From Candidatus Peribacteraceae bacterium (GTDB lineage Bacteria; Patescibacteriota; Gracilibacteria; Peribacterales; Peribacteraceae), in NCBI GenBank assembly GCA_018062585.1, contig JAGORY010000028.1, forward strand, positions 1 to 13,290: a stretch of DNA of 13,290 nucleotides, read 5' to 3'. A program made the translations under genes and the position numbers. The notes beneath the pieces were generated by a model that saw only the letters and a list, made by a program, of their open reading frames with translations, ran no database searches and had not been told where the DNA came from. Below, piece after piece: positions 13,241 through 13,290 of this stretch; within the stretch, counting starts at the first letter, position 1, and every line of letters starts with the position of its first letter.

Positions 13241-13290
13241 AGTTATTTTTTTTGCTTTTTAGACTGCTTAACTGCATACTCAACTGTCCG

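Larger units (their letters stand above)
13043..13290. repeat. Exact 121-bp tandem repeat (two units plus 6 bases of a third) at the window edge
   Basis: The sequence from 13043 (TGTCCGACGCGGGG) recurs identically at 13164, and a third copy starts at 13285 and is cut by the edge. I see no difference between units 1 and 2 over 121 bases, spacer included. Each unit contains a tRNA-Met-like sequence, an 18-nt palindrome, an eight-T run and an AT-rich spacer. From unit 2 on the spacer offers its own TTGCTT-N17-CATACT promoter-like pair (13131-13159). Identity over the non-tRNA part points to very recent duplication or an assembly loop. Confidence 0.9.

Noticed and set aside
13119..13290. Group I or other intron interrupting the initiator tRNA in the T-arm
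   Set aside because: No 3' exon (CCTGC, acceptor strand) is visible before the edge and the following bases show no intron core; the next unit restarts the tRNA 5' end.
13043..13290. CRISPR array
   Set aside because: The whole 121-bp unit including the spacer is identical between copies; there are no variable spacers and no cas genes.
1..13290. Reassigned TGA codon (glycine), as in Gracilibacteria and SR1
   Set aside because: All long frames are intact under the standard code and TGA serves as the stop of the PH-domain gene, with an ATGA overlap.

Overview
The window looks like a chromosomal contig segment from a small-genome bacterium, most likely of the Candidate Phyla Radiation (Patescibacteria). 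A Peribacteria/Peregrinibacteria-type lineage is my best guess, but this is inference; there is no rRNA or ribosomal protein marker here to fix it. The reasons are: no start shows a Shine-Dalgarno sequence; most genes start a few bases after a sigma70-type -10 box (leaderless); housekeeping genes (secE-nusG, murJ, murC, ftsB-like, purL) are scattered among unknown secreted proteins; SecE is minimal. The genetic code looks standard: TGA is used as a stop at 43-45, and no reading frame needs recoding.

Layout. 1-681, minus strand: the first codons of a gene running off the left edge, overlapped by ATGA with a bacterial-PH-domain membrane protein. 890-2425, plus: signal peptidase I (lepB), secE and nusG, a protein export and transcription elongation block. 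2594-3250, plus: a secreted DUF5666-like protein. 3339-4676, minus: the lipid II flippase MurJ. It is divergent from a PIG-V-like membrane glycosyltransferase (4744-6024, plus), and the two promoters share one -35 site. 6086-8554, plus: a complete PurL standing alone. 8607-9314, plus: a secreted protein with a PEGA-like domain, converging on murC (9318-10595, minus). murC is divergent from an FtsB/DivIC-like division protein (10704-11150, plus). 11207-12964, minus: a large secreted protein with a DUF4215-type Cys-rich module, an Asp-rich loop and a predicted beta-propeller. Together the genes cover envelope biogenesis: export, lipid II flipping, peptidoglycan precursor synthesis, division and surface glycosylation.

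Three features stand out. (1) Five intergenic regions carry tandem heptanucleotide repeats in inverted pairs, always with the purine-rich arm first. Four belong to one family (G-strand consensus close to GYRGNTA) and one to a second family (AAGTCAT/ACTTGTG). (2) Start codons are repeatedly placed 6-13 nt after a -10 box, pointing to leaderless mRNAs. (3) The right edge is an exact 121-bp tandem repeat. Each unit holds the 5' half of an initiator tRNA-Met up to the anticodon loop, then an 18-nt perfect GC-rich palindrome, then a T-arm 5' half with no 3' acceptor strand. This last feature is either a degenerate or split-like tRNA element or an assembly artefact at a contig end.

No stretch longer than 300 bases lacks a gene. 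The larger gaps (682-889, 1532-1676, 2426-2593) are mostly heptad repeats and promoters.
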